Positions 15,726 through 25,986 of a stretch of DNA of 64,000 bases are shown in pieces. The DNA comes from UBA4732 sp963823075 (GTDB lineage Bacteria > Planctomycetota > Planctomycetia > Gemmatales > Gemmataceae): NCBI GenBank assembly GCA_963823075.1, contig CAWGKE010000004.1:200727-264726 (forward strand), written 5' to 3'. The notes below the pieces were generated by a model. It was not told where the DNA came from and did not search any database. It saw only the letters and a program-made list of their open reading frames with translations. The position numbers were made by a program, and so were the translations under genes. The first letter of the stretch is position 1. Every line of letters starts with the position of its first letter.

Positions 15726-16064
15726 TCATACCACCGGCTCGACTTCCACCTCCCAGCCCTTGGAGGTCGGCATCCCCGTCCCGTCGGTGCCCCCGCCCAT
15801 CAATCGGCAGGTCGGCGGCCCGTACGGGACGAAAATCATCCCGACGGGGACCTTTCCTTCCTTGCACTGGAACGTGGTTTCGCCCCACTCGGTGCGGACC
15901 CGAATCGTCCCGCCGACGGCTACGCCCAGCGCCTTCAGGTCGTCGGGGTGCATCGTGACGGTATTGACGATGGCCTCGTATTCGGCGTTTTCCTTGCCGA
16001 CGTTGATTTGCTGGCCCTGCTTGCTGGTGCGGCCGGCGTTCATGATGAAGCGCATCGCTGGCAT
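15726..16064 (-). CDS. fwdD: Formylmethanofuran dehydrogenase subunit D / molybdopterin dinucleotide-binding protein
   Basis: 112 residues matching the small molybdopterin-dinucleotide-binding (double-psi beta barrel) subunit: MNAGRTSKQGQQINVGKENA, NTVTMHPDDLKALGV, GGTIRVRTEWGETTF, GMIFVPYGPPTCRL and MGGGTDGTGMPTSKG. In archaeal Fwd this subunit completes the cofactor site with FwdB, so its presence supports a Mo/W enzyme rather than the metal-free formyl hydrolase of methylotrophs. The ATG at 16062-16064 is chosen because GAAAGG lies five bases upstream; the next ATG is nine bases later. It is the first fwd gene of the minus-strand operon and faces a divergent isomerase gene across 180 bp. 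Confidence 0.88.
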   Translation of the reverse strand: MPAMRFIMNAGRTSKQGQQINVGKENAEYEAIVNTVTMHPDDLKALGVAVGGTIRVRTEWGETTFQCKEGKVPVGMIFVPYGPPTCRLMGGGTDGTGMPTSKGWEVEVEPVV

Positions 16065-16244
16065 CGGCGCCTTTCGGTGGGCCGAACGGATCGGCGGGGG
16101 GCTACAATCGATCATTATAGCCGATGTGCGGGGAGATCAAGGGAAAGAGCGAGGGTCGGCCCATTGCAAATCCCGAAAAGCCGGTTACTCTGGGGGACGG
16201 CGTGCCGGATGGGCGCGCCTCTTCTTCTCAGGAGCACGACACCC

Positions 16245-17192
16245 ATGCACGAACCGAACGACGCCCTGACCCGCCGCGGTCTGCTGCGCGGAGCGGCCGC
16301 CGGGGCCGCGGCCGCCGCGCTGGCGGGGGTTTCGCCGCACACTCTCGCCGCGGAGGACAAGGCCGCCATGAAAGGCCGAATCAAGCAATCCATCGTCTTC
16401 TGGTGCTTCAACGGCTTCGGCGACAAATGGGACATCGATACGACGTGCCAGGTCGCCAAGGAGCTGGGCTGCGTCTCCGTCGAGCTGATGGCGCCGGAAC
16501 TGTGGGGGCCGCTCAAGAAGTACGGCCTGACCTGCGCCATCGCCCCCAACGGGATGCCGGGGATGCCCTTCCACAAGGGCTTCAACAACCCGAAGTACCA
16601 CGAGGAGGTCATCGCCAGCACCAAGAAGATGATCGACGCCAGCGCAGAGGCCGGCGTGCCGAGCGTGATCGCCTTCAGCGGCTACAAGTGGCGCGATTCG
16701 GAAGACCCCACGAGCGGCGAAATTCCGCGCGACGAGGGGGCCGACAACTGCGTCAAAGGGTTCAAGCAGATCGTCGGCCACGCCGAGAAGCAAGGCGTGA
16801 CGATCTGCATGGAGCATCTGAACACGCGCGACAACACCCACCCCATGAAGGGCCATCCCGGCTATCAGGGCGACGACCTCGACTGGATGGGGGCGATCAT
16901 CCGCAAGGTCGGCTCGCCGCGGCTGAAGCTGCTTTTCGACATCTACCACGTCCAGATCATGCACGGCGACTTGCTGCGTCGGGTCGAGCAGAACAAGGAC
17001 ATCATCGGCCACGTCCACACAGCCGGCAACCCGGGCCGCGGCGAACTGGACGACGCGCAGGAGATCCAGTACGCCCCGGTGATGAAGAAGCTATTGGAGA
17101 TCAAGTACGAAGGCTACGTCGGACAGGAGTTCATTCCGACGCGCGACGCCAAGGAGGGGCTGCGCCAGGCGGTGCGGGTTTGCGATGTGTGA
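16245..17192 (+). CDS. Tat-exported hydroxypyruvate isomerase / sugar phosphate isomerase-epimerase-like protein
   Basis: 315 residues. It begins with a twin-arginine signal (TRRGLLRGAAAGAAAAALAG). The mature part is an AP_endonuc_2 TIM barrel: KQSIVFWCFNGFGDKWDIDT, KELGCVSVELMAPELWG, GVTICMEHLNT, LLFDIYHVQIMHGDLLRRV and IGHVHTAGNPGRGELDDAQE. The Glu in MEHLN, the Asp in LLFDIYH, the His in GHVHTAGNPGR and the final Glu (VGQEF) fit the metal ligands and catalytic residues of hydroxypyruvate isomerase (Hyi)-like enzymes. The true substrate in planctomycetes is unknown. The ATG at 16245 fits the signal peptide. It ends at a shared palindrome with the convergent PfkB gene. Confidence 0.85.
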   Translation: MHEPNDALTRRGLLRGAAAGAAAAALAGVSPHTLAAEDKAAMKGRIKQSIVFWCFNGFGDKWDIDTTCQVAKELGCVSVELMAPELWGPLKKYGLTCAIAPNGMPGMPFHKGFNNPKYHEEVIASTKKMIDASAEAGVPSVIAFSGYKWRDSEDPTSGEIPRDEGADNCVKGFKQIVGHAEKQGVTICMEHLNTRDNTHPMKGHPGYQGDDLDWMGAIIRKVGSPRLKLLFDIYHVQIMHGDLLRRVEQNKDIIGHVHTAGNPGRGELDDAQEIQYAPVMKKLLEIKYEGYVGQEFIPTRDAKEGLRQAVRVCDV

Positions 17193-17198
17193 TGTCCC

Positions 17199-17260
17199 GT
17201 TTAGCCGCGGTTCGCAGAACCGCGCTCGGCCCCGCGCGGTCCTGCGAACCGCGGCTAAAC
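17199..17260. repeat. Intergenic palindrome (TTTAGCCGCGG family) between convergent genes
   Basis: About 26-bp arms (GTTTAGCCGCGGTTCGCAGA and its complement) around a short CG-rich loop, sharing arms with 15673-15722. It lies between the convergent isomerase and PfkB genes. The TAG in its TTTAGCC end is the actual stop codon of the PfkB gene. Likely bidirectional terminator or REP-like sequence. Confidence 0.75.
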
Positions 17261-18190
17261 CTCGCGATCCTGGAGGAACGCCTCCACCGCCGCCCGCGTC
17301 GGAGTGCCCGCCTGTGCGCCGGCGTGCATCGCCTTGAGGGCCGCCGCCGCGCCGGCGAAGCGCACCCGATCCGCCAGGTCCAGGCCGCGCGCCAGCGCCG
17401 CGGCGTAGGCCCCGTGGAACACGTCGCCGCAGCCGGTGGTATCGACGACCGGCACGCGGAACGCCGGCTGGTGCGTCGGATCGGTTCCGTTCGCGCCGAT
17501 ATGCCAGCATCCCTCTTCGCCGCAGGTGACGACTACGGCGCTGCGGCCCTCCGCCCAGAGAAAGCGGGCCGCAACCGCCGGGTCGTCCGTCCCGGTGCGC
17601 CGCGCCGCGAAGGCCCGCGACACGATGAGATGATCGACCAGCCCCAGCAGCGTCTCGAACCCCGGATGCTCGTCGCGCTCCACGTCGGCGACCACGGCCA
17701 GCCCGGCGGCGCGGGCGATCCGCGCCGCCCGCGTCATCCCCTCGACGCCGTAATGATCGACGAATAGGACTCGGGCGGCGCGGATCACGTCGGCCGGCGG
17801 CGCCTCCGGGTCGGCGCCTGTCGAGCCGGCCAGGTCGAAGAAGATGGTGCGCGTGTGGCGGGTCTCATCGACGATGATGGTGGAGCGGATCGGCCGCGCC
17901 CCCGGCCGACGGACGACGGGGGAAGTATCAACGCCGTCGCGGCGGAAGCAGTCCTCGACGAAGCGAGAATCCTCGTCGTCGCCGAGGACGCCGGCGAACG
18001 CGCAGCGGGCGCCGAGCCGTGCGGCGGCGACCAGCGCCGTGCCGGTCAGGCCGCCGCCCTGCCGCTCGCGGCGCCGGACGCGCACCTTGGAGTCGGGCGG
18101 CGGGTAGGCGGCGACGTAGTGCAGGTCGTCCACCGCGACGCAGCCCAGGCCCAGCACGTCCCAGAGGAAGCCGTCGTCGTCGCGGGGCAT
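17255..18190 (-). CDS. PfkB-family carbohydrate kinase
   Basis: 311 residues. Ribokinase-fold features: an N-terminal WDVLGLGCVAVDDLHYV, the GG turn (RRRERQGGGLTGTALVAAAR), GVLGDDEDSRFVEDCFRRDG, and the C-terminal signature DTTGCGDVFHGAYAAALARG, whose GCGD provides the catalytic Asp and anion hole. It phosphorylates a sugar or nucleoside with ATP; the substrate cannot be told from sequence. The ATG at 18188-18190 is preferred because the family's first beta strand follows directly; an in-frame ATG seven codons upstream is in the flanking palindrome region. Its stop lies inside the downstream palindrome. Confidence 0.88.
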   Translation of the reverse strand: MPRDDDGFLWDVLGLGCVAVDDLHYVAAYPPPDSKVRVRRRERQGGGLTGTALVAAARLGARCAFAGVLGDDEDSRFVEDCFRRDGVDTSPVVRRPGARPIRSTIIVDETRHTRTIFFDLAGSTGADPEAPPADVIRAARVLFVDHYGVEGMTRAARIARAAGLAVVADVERDEHPGFETLLGLVDHLIVSRAFAARRTGTDDPAVAARFLWAEGRSAVVVTCGEEGCWHIGANGTDPTHQPAFRVPVVDTTGCGDVFHGAYAAALARGLDLADRVRFAGAAAALKAMHAGAQAGTPTRAAVEAFLQDREV

Positions 18191-18213
18191 GGAGGACCGT
18201 ACCAAATGCAATC

Positions 18214-18279
18214 CGGTTAGCCGCGACGCGCAGCGGAGCGCTCCGTCAAAGCGCTCCGCTGCGCGTCGCGGCTAACCGG
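18214..18279. repeat. Intergenic palindrome, GGTTAGCCGCGACGCGCAGC family, copy 1
   Basis: About 29-bp arms (CCGGTTAGCCGCGACGCGCA...) with a short loop, between the 5' end of the PfkB gene and the 3' end of the DUF1501 gene, which lie in tandem. Nearly identical arms recur at 23472-23542, 42892-42960 and 49308-49376, while the loops differ. Because it precedes one gene and follows the other, terminator function for the DUF1501 gene is possible. Confidence 0.8.
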
Positions 18280-18283
18280 GACG

Positions 18284-19657
18284 TTAAATCAGCTCCCGCA
18301 TCGGTTCGTTGCCCGGATCGACCAGGTACTGCGGCCGGCCGCTCGGGTCGAAGATGCGCGCCTCGCTCAGGTTGATGCCCAGGCGCGTGTACAGCGTGGC
18401 GAACACCTCGCCGAACGTCACCGGCCGCTTCGCCGCGTACTCCGCCAGCCGATTCGTCTCGCCGATCACCTGGCCGGTGCGCATGCCGCCGCCGGCCAAA
18501 AGGGCGCAGCTGACCTGCGGCCAGTGGTCGCGGCCGGCGTCCTTGTTGACCTTCGGCGTCCGGCCGAACTCGCCCCAGACCACGACCGACACGTCCTTGT
18601 CCAGGCCGCGCGCGTGCAGATCGCTCACCAGGGCCGCGACGCCCTGATCGAGCAGCGGCATGTCCTGACGGCCCATGACGAAGTTCTTGCCGTCGGGTCC
18701 GTGCCAGTCCCAGCGGCTGAAGTTCATCGTCACGACCCGCGCCCCGGCCTCCACCAGGCGCCGGGCCAGGCAGAACGTCCGCTGCATCCGCGGCGCCCCG
18801 TCGCGGATGAACGTCGGATCGTCCACGCCGTAGCGTTCCAGATTTTTCGGGTCTTCCTTGGACAGATCCAGCGCGTCGCGCAGCTTCGACGACGTGAGGA
18901 TGCCGACGGCCTGCTTGGCGTACTCATCCATGCCGTCGAGGACGCCGCTGCGATCCGCGTCGCGCCGGATGTCGTCGAATGCGGAGCGCAGGGCCATGCG
19001 GTCGTCGAGCTGATCGAGCGTCAGCCCCTTGAGCGTGAGGTTGTCGGCTTGCAACTTCTGGCCCTGGCCGCCCGTGAGGCGGAACGGCGCGTGGGCCAGG
19101 CCGAGGAAGCCGCCCGTGCCGGGGTAGCCCCAGGTGCCGTTGCCGGTCGGGTACATGAGCGAGACGTGCGGCGGGATGGCCGGGTCGGCCGGCCCCTGCA
19201 CCTTCGACGCCCACGCGCCCATCGCCGGCCAGAATTCCGCCGTGCGCGGGTCCTTGTGCCGGCCGGTCATGCACTGGTACGAGTCGTGGCCGCCGTCGTT
19301 GCCGACCATGGTGCGGATGAAGACGAATTTGTCGGCCGTCTGGGCGATCTTGGGGAAATGCTCGCAGATGCGGATGCCGGGGACGTTGGTCTCGATGGGC
19401 TTGAATTCGCCGCGGATGTCGGCCGGGGCGTCCGGCTTGAGGTCCCACATGTCGATGTGGGGCGGCCCGCCGGGCAGGTAGACGTTGATGATGGCCTTGT
19501 GCGACGAACCGACGCCCGACTGGGCCTCGGCCGCGAGGAGATTGGGCAGCGCCAGAGCGCCGCCGACCAGCGTGCCGCCGACGGTGAGGAAATCGCGGCG
19601 GCTGAGGCCGTCGCAGAAGCCGCCCTTTTTGTGCGGCCGGCCGAAGATCGTCAGCAT
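18284..19657 (-). CDS. DUF1501 domain protein (Tat-exported)
   Basis: 457 residues. It begins with a short leader, then a twin-arginine motif (GLSRRDFLTVGGTLVGGALA). The body is a typical planctomycete DUF1501 protein, a member of the alkaline phosphatase/sulfatase-like superfamily: INVYLPGGPPHIDMWDLKPD, FVFIRTMVGNDGGHDSYQCM, TGRHKDPRTAEFWPAMGAWA, ARVVTMNFSRWDWHGPDGKN, VVVWGEFGRTPKVNKDAGRD and HWPQVSCALLAGGGMRTGQV. Such proteins are usually encoded with DUF1549/DUF1553 cytochrome-like proteins; no such partner is here. The substrate is unknown, and an extracellular role in polymer or sulfate-ester metabolism is often proposed. Start ATG at 19655-19657. Confidence 0.92.
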   Translation of the reverse strand: MLTIFGRPHKKGGFCDGLSRRDFLTVGGTLVGGALALPNLLAAEAQSGVGSSHKAIINVYLPGGPPHIDMWDLKPDAPADIRGEFKPIETNVPGIRICEHFPKIAQTADKFVFIRTMVGNDGGHDSYQCMTGRHKDPRTAEFWPAMGAWASKVQGPADPAIPPHVSLMYPTGNGTWGYPGTGGFLGLAHAPFRLTGGQGQKLQADNLTLKGLTLDQLDDRMALRSAFDDIRRDADRSGVLDGMDEYAKQAVGILTSSKLRDALDLSKEDPKNLERYGVDDPTFIRDGAPRMQRTFCLARRLVEAGARVVTMNFSRWDWHGPDGKNFVMGRQDMPLLDQGVAALVSDLHARGLDKDVSVVVWGEFGRTPKVNKDAGRDHWPQVSCALLAGGGMRTGQVIGETNRLAEYAAKRPVTFGEVFATLYTRLGINLSEARIFDPSGRPQYLVDPGNEPMRELI

Positions 19658-19878
19658 GAAAGCCCCCCTTCTTACTGACGGACGCCCCGAGAACCCGGCT
19701 GCGCGGGGTGGGGCGGGTGGTGGGAAAGATTGTTCTCAGTCGCCCCTATCATGGCCTACGGGCGGGCCGGCTGCAAGAGAAATCCGGCGCAGGGCGGGGT
19801 TCTGGGCGTTCGATGGCCGTGGCGTACCCCGGGCGAACGTACTCGTGAGTCCGGGGTGGACGGTTCGCCACCGCACCT

Positions 19879-21207
19879 TCACTTCGCCGGCGCAATCTCG
19901 AAGTGGTGCTTCCGCGGCTTGGCCGCCTCGCGGATCTTGGCGTCGGCGTCCTCCACCTTCTTCGTGAGGTCCGCCAAATCTTCCTTGGCCTTGGCCGGCC
20001 CGTTGTCGGCCGACGCGGTCTTCGACAGACCGCGCCATGCGCCCACGAGGTCTTCCTTCGCCTTCACCGCGGCCAGCACTTCCTTGCCCTGGTCGGCGTA
20101 CGGCCCCGTGCCGTAGGCGGTCAGGTTGACGCCCTTCTGCAGCTCCTCCGCGGTCAGGGTCGCCACGACCGTGCCGTCGATCGACAGCGTGTAGCGCCCG
20201 TCCTTCAAGCCGTCCACCTCCAGGCCGCACTGGCTCAGCTCCAACACGGCCGGCGCCAGCGGCAGCACAGCGCGAGCTTCATCCGGGATGGGGAATGGAA
20301 TCGAATCGTCGAGGCGGTCGAAGATTCTCTCGTAGCCGGCAATCTTGACGGGGCCGAGGGTGCAGCCTTTGGCGCGCGTCGGTTGGCCGCCGGCGTCCAG
20401 GACGACCTCGCTGACGAAGCCGTCGGCCCCGAGATCCTTGAGCAGCGCGGCCGCCATCATCAGCTGGCCGTTTTCGCCGGGGTGGACGGCGTCGCCGTGC
20501 ATGGATACCGGCGGGTTCGGGTCCTTGGTCTGTTCGGCCAGGAACGCCTTCAGGTGCTCGACGCCGGCCAGCTTGTCGTCCTGGGCCAGCGCCTTGACGG
20601 CCGCGATTTCGTTGGCGACGGCCTCGCGCTGCTTGTTCTTGCCCCACACGTCGATGAGGGCGTGGAACTGGTCGGCGAACGGCGCCTTCTGCTCGGCCGC
20701 GAACTTCTTCAGGGCGATGGCGTACTCGTTGAGGCGGGCGTTGCCGCCGAGCTTGTCCATCGTGGAGCCGTCGTTCATCGGGCTGGCCGTGAAGAAGACC
20801 GGCCGCGCCTTGATCGCCTGGATCTTCTGCGTCAGCTTGCCCATGTTCTCGATGTACTGGTCGGTCGTGAACGGCCCCTTGTCATTCATGCCCAGCTCGA
20901 CAGACACGATGGTCGGCTTCCACGCGGCCACGTCGTAATCGAAGCGGGTGATGAGGTCGGGGACCTTGTTGCCGCCGACGCCGGAATTGCGGATGTGGAA
21001 GGTGAGCTTGGGATAGCGGGCATAGCAAAAGGCTTCCATGTAATTGGTGTGCAGGTGCTGGGCGGTGATGCTGTCGCCGGCCATGACCCAGGTGTCGCCG
21101 TCCTTGAGGGGGAATTCGTCGGCAGTGGCCGGCCGGGCGGTCGCCAGGGCCAGCACTGCCGCCAGCACTGCCAACCGCGGCAGGGTGCGCATCGTCGCCG
21201 TTCTCAT
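19879..21207 (-). CDS. Secreted SGNH/GDSL-type hydrolase
   Basis: 442 residues with an N-terminal signal peptide (LPRLAVLAAVLALATARPAT). SGNH blocks: WVMAGDSITAQHLHTNYMEA (block I, catalytic Ser), NSGVGGNKVPDL (block II Gly), VELGMNDKG (block III Asn), and MHGDAVHPGENGQLMMAAAL (block V, Asp-x-x-His). It probably acts as an esterase on acetylated glycans. After the hydrolase domain there is a C-terminal extension of about 200 residues ending in a coiled-coil-like stretch and the tail KHHFEIAPAK. The same layout and a closely related tail occur in the hydrolase at 48073-49305. The ATG at 21205-21207 is supported by AAGGAGA upstream. Confidence 0.85.
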   Translation of the reverse strand: MRTATMRTLPRLAVLAAVLALATARPATADEFPLKDGDTWVMAGDSITAQHLHTNYMEAFCYARYPKLTFHIRNSGVGGNKVPDLITRFDYDVAAWKPTIVSVELGMNDKGPFTTDQYIENMGKLTQKIQAIKARPVFFTASPMNDGSTMDKLGGNARLNEYAIALKKFAAEQKAPFADQFHALIDVWGKNKQREAVANEIAAVKALAQDDKLAGVEHLKAFLAEQTKDPNPPVSMHGDAVHPGENGQLMMAAALLKDLGADGFVSEVVLDAGGQPTRAKGCTLGPVKIAGYERIFDRLDDSIPFPIPDEARAVLPLAPAVLELSQCGLEVDGLKDGRYTLSIDGTVVATLTAEELQKGVNLTAYGTGPYADQGKEVLAAVKAKEDLVGAWRGLSKTASADNGPAKAKEDLADLTKKVEDADAKIREAAKPRKHHFEIAPAK

Positions 21208-21327
21208 CGCGTCGTCTCCTTGGGGGGCGTATCGTGGAGGGAGTCTCGGCCCGGCCCACAGACCGGACCAGAGACGACGGGATTGTCCAGCGCCGCAGGG
21301 CTGCGGTCAAACGGATTTCCAAGGCGG

Positions 21328-21930
21328 TCACGGAGCCGGCGGGGCGCCATTGTCGGTGGAAGCGGCGGACGCCGGCGGGAACAAATCGCCGACGCGGCAG
21401 CGGAAGCCGGGCAGCACGTCCTCGCCGTTCAGCTCGTCGTTTTCGCGCAGGCTGGCGCTGGACCCGTTGAGACGGTGGACGCGGACGGTGTGGTTCTGCG
21501 GGCTGACGACCCAGACGAGGCGGACGCCGGCGCGGATGTATTCCTCGATTTTTTGATCCACTTCCTCGTAGAGGTCGTTGCGTGAAACGACTTCCGCCGC
21601 GAGGTCGGGGGCGAGGCGGGCGAAGCCGGGCGGGAGCGTTTCGCCAGGGAAGCGCCCAAAGCTCACGAAGGACACGTCGGGCTTTCGCACGGTCTTCGGG
21701 GAGTTCGGAAAGGCTAGATACCCGACGTCGCCGCCCGGGAAGACCCAGCCGAGAGGATGCGCCTCACAAAACGCGGAGAGTCGGGTAAACAACCGTCCGC
21801 TGACCCACCCGGCGAGGATCCCCATGCTCCGCTCCACCAAGCGCCCATCGACCAATTCAAACTGATCGCCGTCCGGCATCGTCAGCAGGTCTTCGGGCGT
21901 GTACTCGACCGGCGGCGGAATAAGGTTCAT
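21328..21930 (-). CDS. Uma2 family (DUF820) endonuclease-like protein
   Basis: 200 residues. The pattern YTPEDLLTMPDGDQFELVDG, LVERSMG, KTVRKPDVSFVSF, PDLAAEVVSRNDLYEEVDQK and EEYIRAGVRLVWVVSPQNHT is the Uma2/DUF820 PD-(D/E)XK fold. The catalytic Asp (KPDVSFV), Glu (AAEVVS) and the following helix are present. Cellular role unknown; the family is strongly expanded in planctomycetes and cyanobacteria. The ATG at 21928-21930 (MNLIPPPVEYT) matches the usual family start. A second member is at 32261-32857. Confidence 0.85.
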   Translation of the reverse strand: MNLIPPPVEYTPEDLLTMPDGDQFELVDGRLVERSMGILAGWVSGRLFTRLSAFCEAHPLGWVFPGGDVGYLAFPNSPKTVRKPDVSFVSFGRFPGETLPPGFARLAPDLAAEVVSRNDLYEEVDQKIEEYIRAGVRLVWVVSPQNHTVRVHRLNGSSASLRENDELNGEDVLPGFRCRVGDLFPPASAASTDNGAPPAP

Positions 21931-22097
21931 AGACAACCTCCCGAATGGTTGTATGGGAACAGGGGGCGCATCCGCTCCGCATTCTACCACGCTGCCCCGG
22001 CGCTTGACAGTCGCCCCGTCCTCTGCTGCAATCTGCACGTCGGCCGCGCCGCGGCCGGCGTGGCAATCAAGTTCCGTCTCTCCAGGATCATGCACCC

Positions 22098-23459
<1,362 letters not shown>

Positions 23460-23471
23460 GGAGCGAGGCGC

Positions 23472-23542
23472 ATCGGTTAGCCGCGACGCGCAGCGGAGCG
23501 CTTGGGGGTAGAGCGCTCCGCTGCGCGTCGCGGCTAACCGAT
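23472..23542. repeat. Intergenic palindrome, GGTTAGCCGCGACGCGCAGC family, copy 2
   Basis: About 30-bp arms (ATCGGTTAGCCGCGACGCGC...) around a G-rich loop, between the convergent icd and TPR genes. Position between two gene ends suits a bidirectional transcription terminator. Confidence 0.8.
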
Positions 23543-23550
23543 CCGTCGCG

Positions 23551-25911
23551 TCAGGGCGTCGTCACCGGCTTCCGCGCCGTCGTGAGCCACTCCGACCACT
23601 GGTCGCGCACCTGTTTCGGCATTTTCGGCAGCAGGGTGTCGATCTCCGCCAGGCGCTGCTGCACGTTGACCGTGTCGCCCAGCGCCGAGTAGCAGCGCAC
23701 CATCCCGCCCAGCGCGTTCAGCCCCTCCAGCCGGCCGGGGTAGCGCTCCGCCAGGATCTTGTACGCCATCAGGGCGGTGTCGTAGTCGCCCAGGTCGAAC
23801 AGGCAGTCGGCCGCCTGGAACGGCACCTGGACCTGCTCCTCCAGCGTCAGGAGGCCCTTCCCTTCCGGCGTGTCTAGCAGCTTAGCCAAGTCGAGGAACT
23901 CATTGCTCGCATTCGTCAGGTACTCACGGTGCAGCTTCATGGCGTGGTCCCGCTTCTCCCGGCTCCCGGTGACGTCCACGGCGTTGGCGTCGGCCAGCGC
24001 CTGATCGGCCAGCTGGCGGTAGGAGTCCGCGAGGTGGTAGTGGGCGCGCGTTCCGTCGGGGTTGGCCGGGAAGCGCTTCACCGCCGCGCCGAGTTCTTCC
24101 ACCACCTGCAAATACTTGCCGCGCTTGTAATAGAGATTGCCGAGCGCGAAACGGGATTGTTCTTCCGCCTCCGGGTCGGGGTCGGCGTTCCGCAGCAGCT
24201 TCAGATTCAGCTCCAGGTCTTCCTGCGCCTCGTCGAGGTTGCCATGCGCCTCCGCGGCCAGCGCCAGCTGGCAGCGGGCGCGGTAGGCGAACGGCGTCAG
24301 GTACTTGATGCACTCGCGGTAGGCCGTGGCGGCGCCGGCGTCGTCCTTCAGGGTCCGACGCACCTCGCCGAGGAGGTACCAGGCCTCGCCCTCGCGCTGG
24401 ACGTACCAGTCCTGTTTCCGCTCCTCGTCGGTCGGCTCGATTTTCAGCACGGCCTCCAGCCGGGCCGGCGCCTGTGCCAGGTCGCGGCCCTCCCAGGTGC
24501 AGCGGGCGCTGTGCCAGAGGTACTCGCCCGGCACGGGGTCGTTCGGCGCCTGTGCGGCCGCGGAACCGTAAGCCGCCGCCGCCTGGAGGAAGAGCTGCCG
24601 GGCTTGTTCCTCGGCGGCCTGCTTGCCGTCGGCCGTCGCGTGTTTGGCCTCGTCGCGGCGGGCGCGTGCCCACTCCGCCGACGCCTTGCCCCGCAGCATG
24701 TCCGCCTCGCCCGGCGCCGCTGCCGCCGCGAACGGCTCCGCCAGCCGCACTGCCAGGTCGTATTGACGATTATCCAGATACGTTTTGCCCGCTTCCTGGA
24801 AAGCCTTCACCACCGACGCCCGGTCGGTCAGTGCGCCCGGCCAGTCGTCGCCGGGCTTGACGCCGTCCACGACCCGCGCGAACATTTCCAGGGCGGTTTC
24901 CGGATTCGGTCCCTTGAGGCGCATCTCGGCGAGGGCCAGGGCGGCGGCCCGGCCTTCGTCGCCGCCGGTCTGCACGCACTGCTCCCAGAAGCGAGCGGCG
25001 TCGGCGTTTTGGTCCTGATGCTGGGCGCACAGACCAAGGTTGTAAAGCGCCTCGCCGGTCTGCTTGCCGTCCGCCAGCGCCTTCTGCCACAGGGCGGCCG
25101 CCTCGGGCCAGCGGTTCTGGTCCTGATAGCTGCGGGCGCACAACCGCCGCGCCTGGGCCTGGACTTCCGGCGTGGCCTGGTCGCCCACCTTTTCCAGCAC
25201 GCGCCGGGCCTCGTCGGGGTGGCCCAGGCGCAGCTCCAACTCGCCGCCCACCAGCCGGGCCGGGGCCAGCTGCTCTTCCTTCGCCTGCGGCAGGTTGCGC
25301 AGCTTGAGATTGGCCGCCAGGGCGTTCGCCAGGTTCGGCGGGGAAGACTGCATGTACGCCTGAGTCAGCACCGTATAGCCCAGGACGGGGTCGTCGGACT
25401 GATCGATCGTGGTCGTGATGTGGGCGATGACATGGTCCAAGGAGTCGTGCGTGTAGAAGCCGACCACGCCGAGGCGGAATTGCAGCTTGGCCTTTTCGCT
25501 CTCGGGGACCGTCTCCTTGTCCGCCGCCTCCAGGTGCTTCCGCGCATCGGCCCACAGCTCCACGGCCTGATTCGCATCGGCGGCGGCGACCTGTCGCATC
25601 CGGGCCGTCCCGAGCAGCAGGTCGGCCTGGCCGGCCAGCTCGGGATGCTGGTCCTTCGCGTCGAGGACGCGCTGGGCCAGCTTCGCCGCCTGCTCCGGAT
25701 CGCCGTCGCCGTGTTCGAGCAGGCGCCGCGCCTCGGCCAGGTCGCGCTTGAGCGGCGAGGCGGCCTCTCCCAAGCCGAACAGGGGTCGCAGCAGGGCCAC
25801 CGCCGCCAGGGCGCCGACGCCCAGCACGAAGGCCGGCGCCTGCCACAGCCCCCGCAACGAGGGGCCGGCGCCCGGGTGATCGACCGCCGTCGGAGCCGTG
25901 CTTCCTGCCAT
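23551..25911 (-). CDS. Membrane-anchored TPR repeat protein
   Basis: 786 residues. One membrane helix at ~23-42 (APAFVLGVGALAAVALLRPL) anchors a long outward-facing helical solenoid. Repeats include LAEARRLLEHGDGDPEQAAK, YNLGLCAQHQDQNADAARFW, LFLQAAAAYGSAAAQAPNDP, LLGEVRRTLKDDAGAATAYR, ALGNLYYKRGKYLQVVEELG and FDLGDYDTALMAYKILAERY, together at least ten TPR-like units. Such proteins usually hold protein complexes together, and no enzymatic domain is visible. The ATG at 25911 (MAGSTAPTAVDHPG) fits better than the one ten codons upstream. Same strand as the GT39 gene with a 75-bp gap, so the two may form an operon. Function unknown. Confidence 0.8.
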   Translation of the reverse strand: MAGSTAPTAVDHPGAGPSLRGLWQAPAFVLGVGALAAVALLRPLFGLGEAASPLKRDLAEARRLLEHGDGDPEQAAKLAQRVLDAKDQHPELAGQADLLLGTARMRQVAAADANQAVELWADARKHLEAADKETVPESEKAKLQFRLGVVGFYTHDSLDHVIAHITTTIDQSDDPVLGYTVLTQAYMQSSPPNLANALAANLKLRNLPQAKEEQLAPARLVGGELELRLGHPDEARRVLEKVGDQATPEVQAQARRLCARSYQDQNRWPEAAALWQKALADGKQTGEALYNLGLCAQHQDQNADAARFWEQCVQTGGDEGRAAALALAEMRLKGPNPETALEMFARVVDGVKPGDDWPGALTDRASVVKAFQEAGKTYLDNRQYDLAVRLAEPFAAAAAPGEADMLRGKASAEWARARRDEAKHATADGKQAAEEQARQLFLQAAAAYGSAAAQAPNDPVPGEYLWHSARCTWEGRDLAQAPARLEAVLKIEPTDEERKQDWYVQREGEAWYLLGEVRRTLKDDAGAATAYRECIKYLTPFAYRARCQLALAAEAHGNLDEAQEDLELNLKLLRNADPDPEAEEQSRFALGNLYYKRGKYLQVVEELGAAVKRFPANPDGTRAHYHLADSYRQLADQALADANAVDVTGSREKRDHAMKLHREYLTNASNEFLDLAKLLDTPEGKGLLTLEEQVQVPFQAADCLFDLGDYDTALMAYKILAERYPGRLEGLNALGGMVRCYSALGDTVNVQQRLAEIDTLLPKMPKQVRDQWSEWLTTARKPVTTP

Positions 25912-25986
25912 GACGTCCCCCAGTCTCCGGGCGCTGCGCAACCCGGCTCGCCCCGGCCGCCCGCGGACGCCGGGACCGCATTTCTC

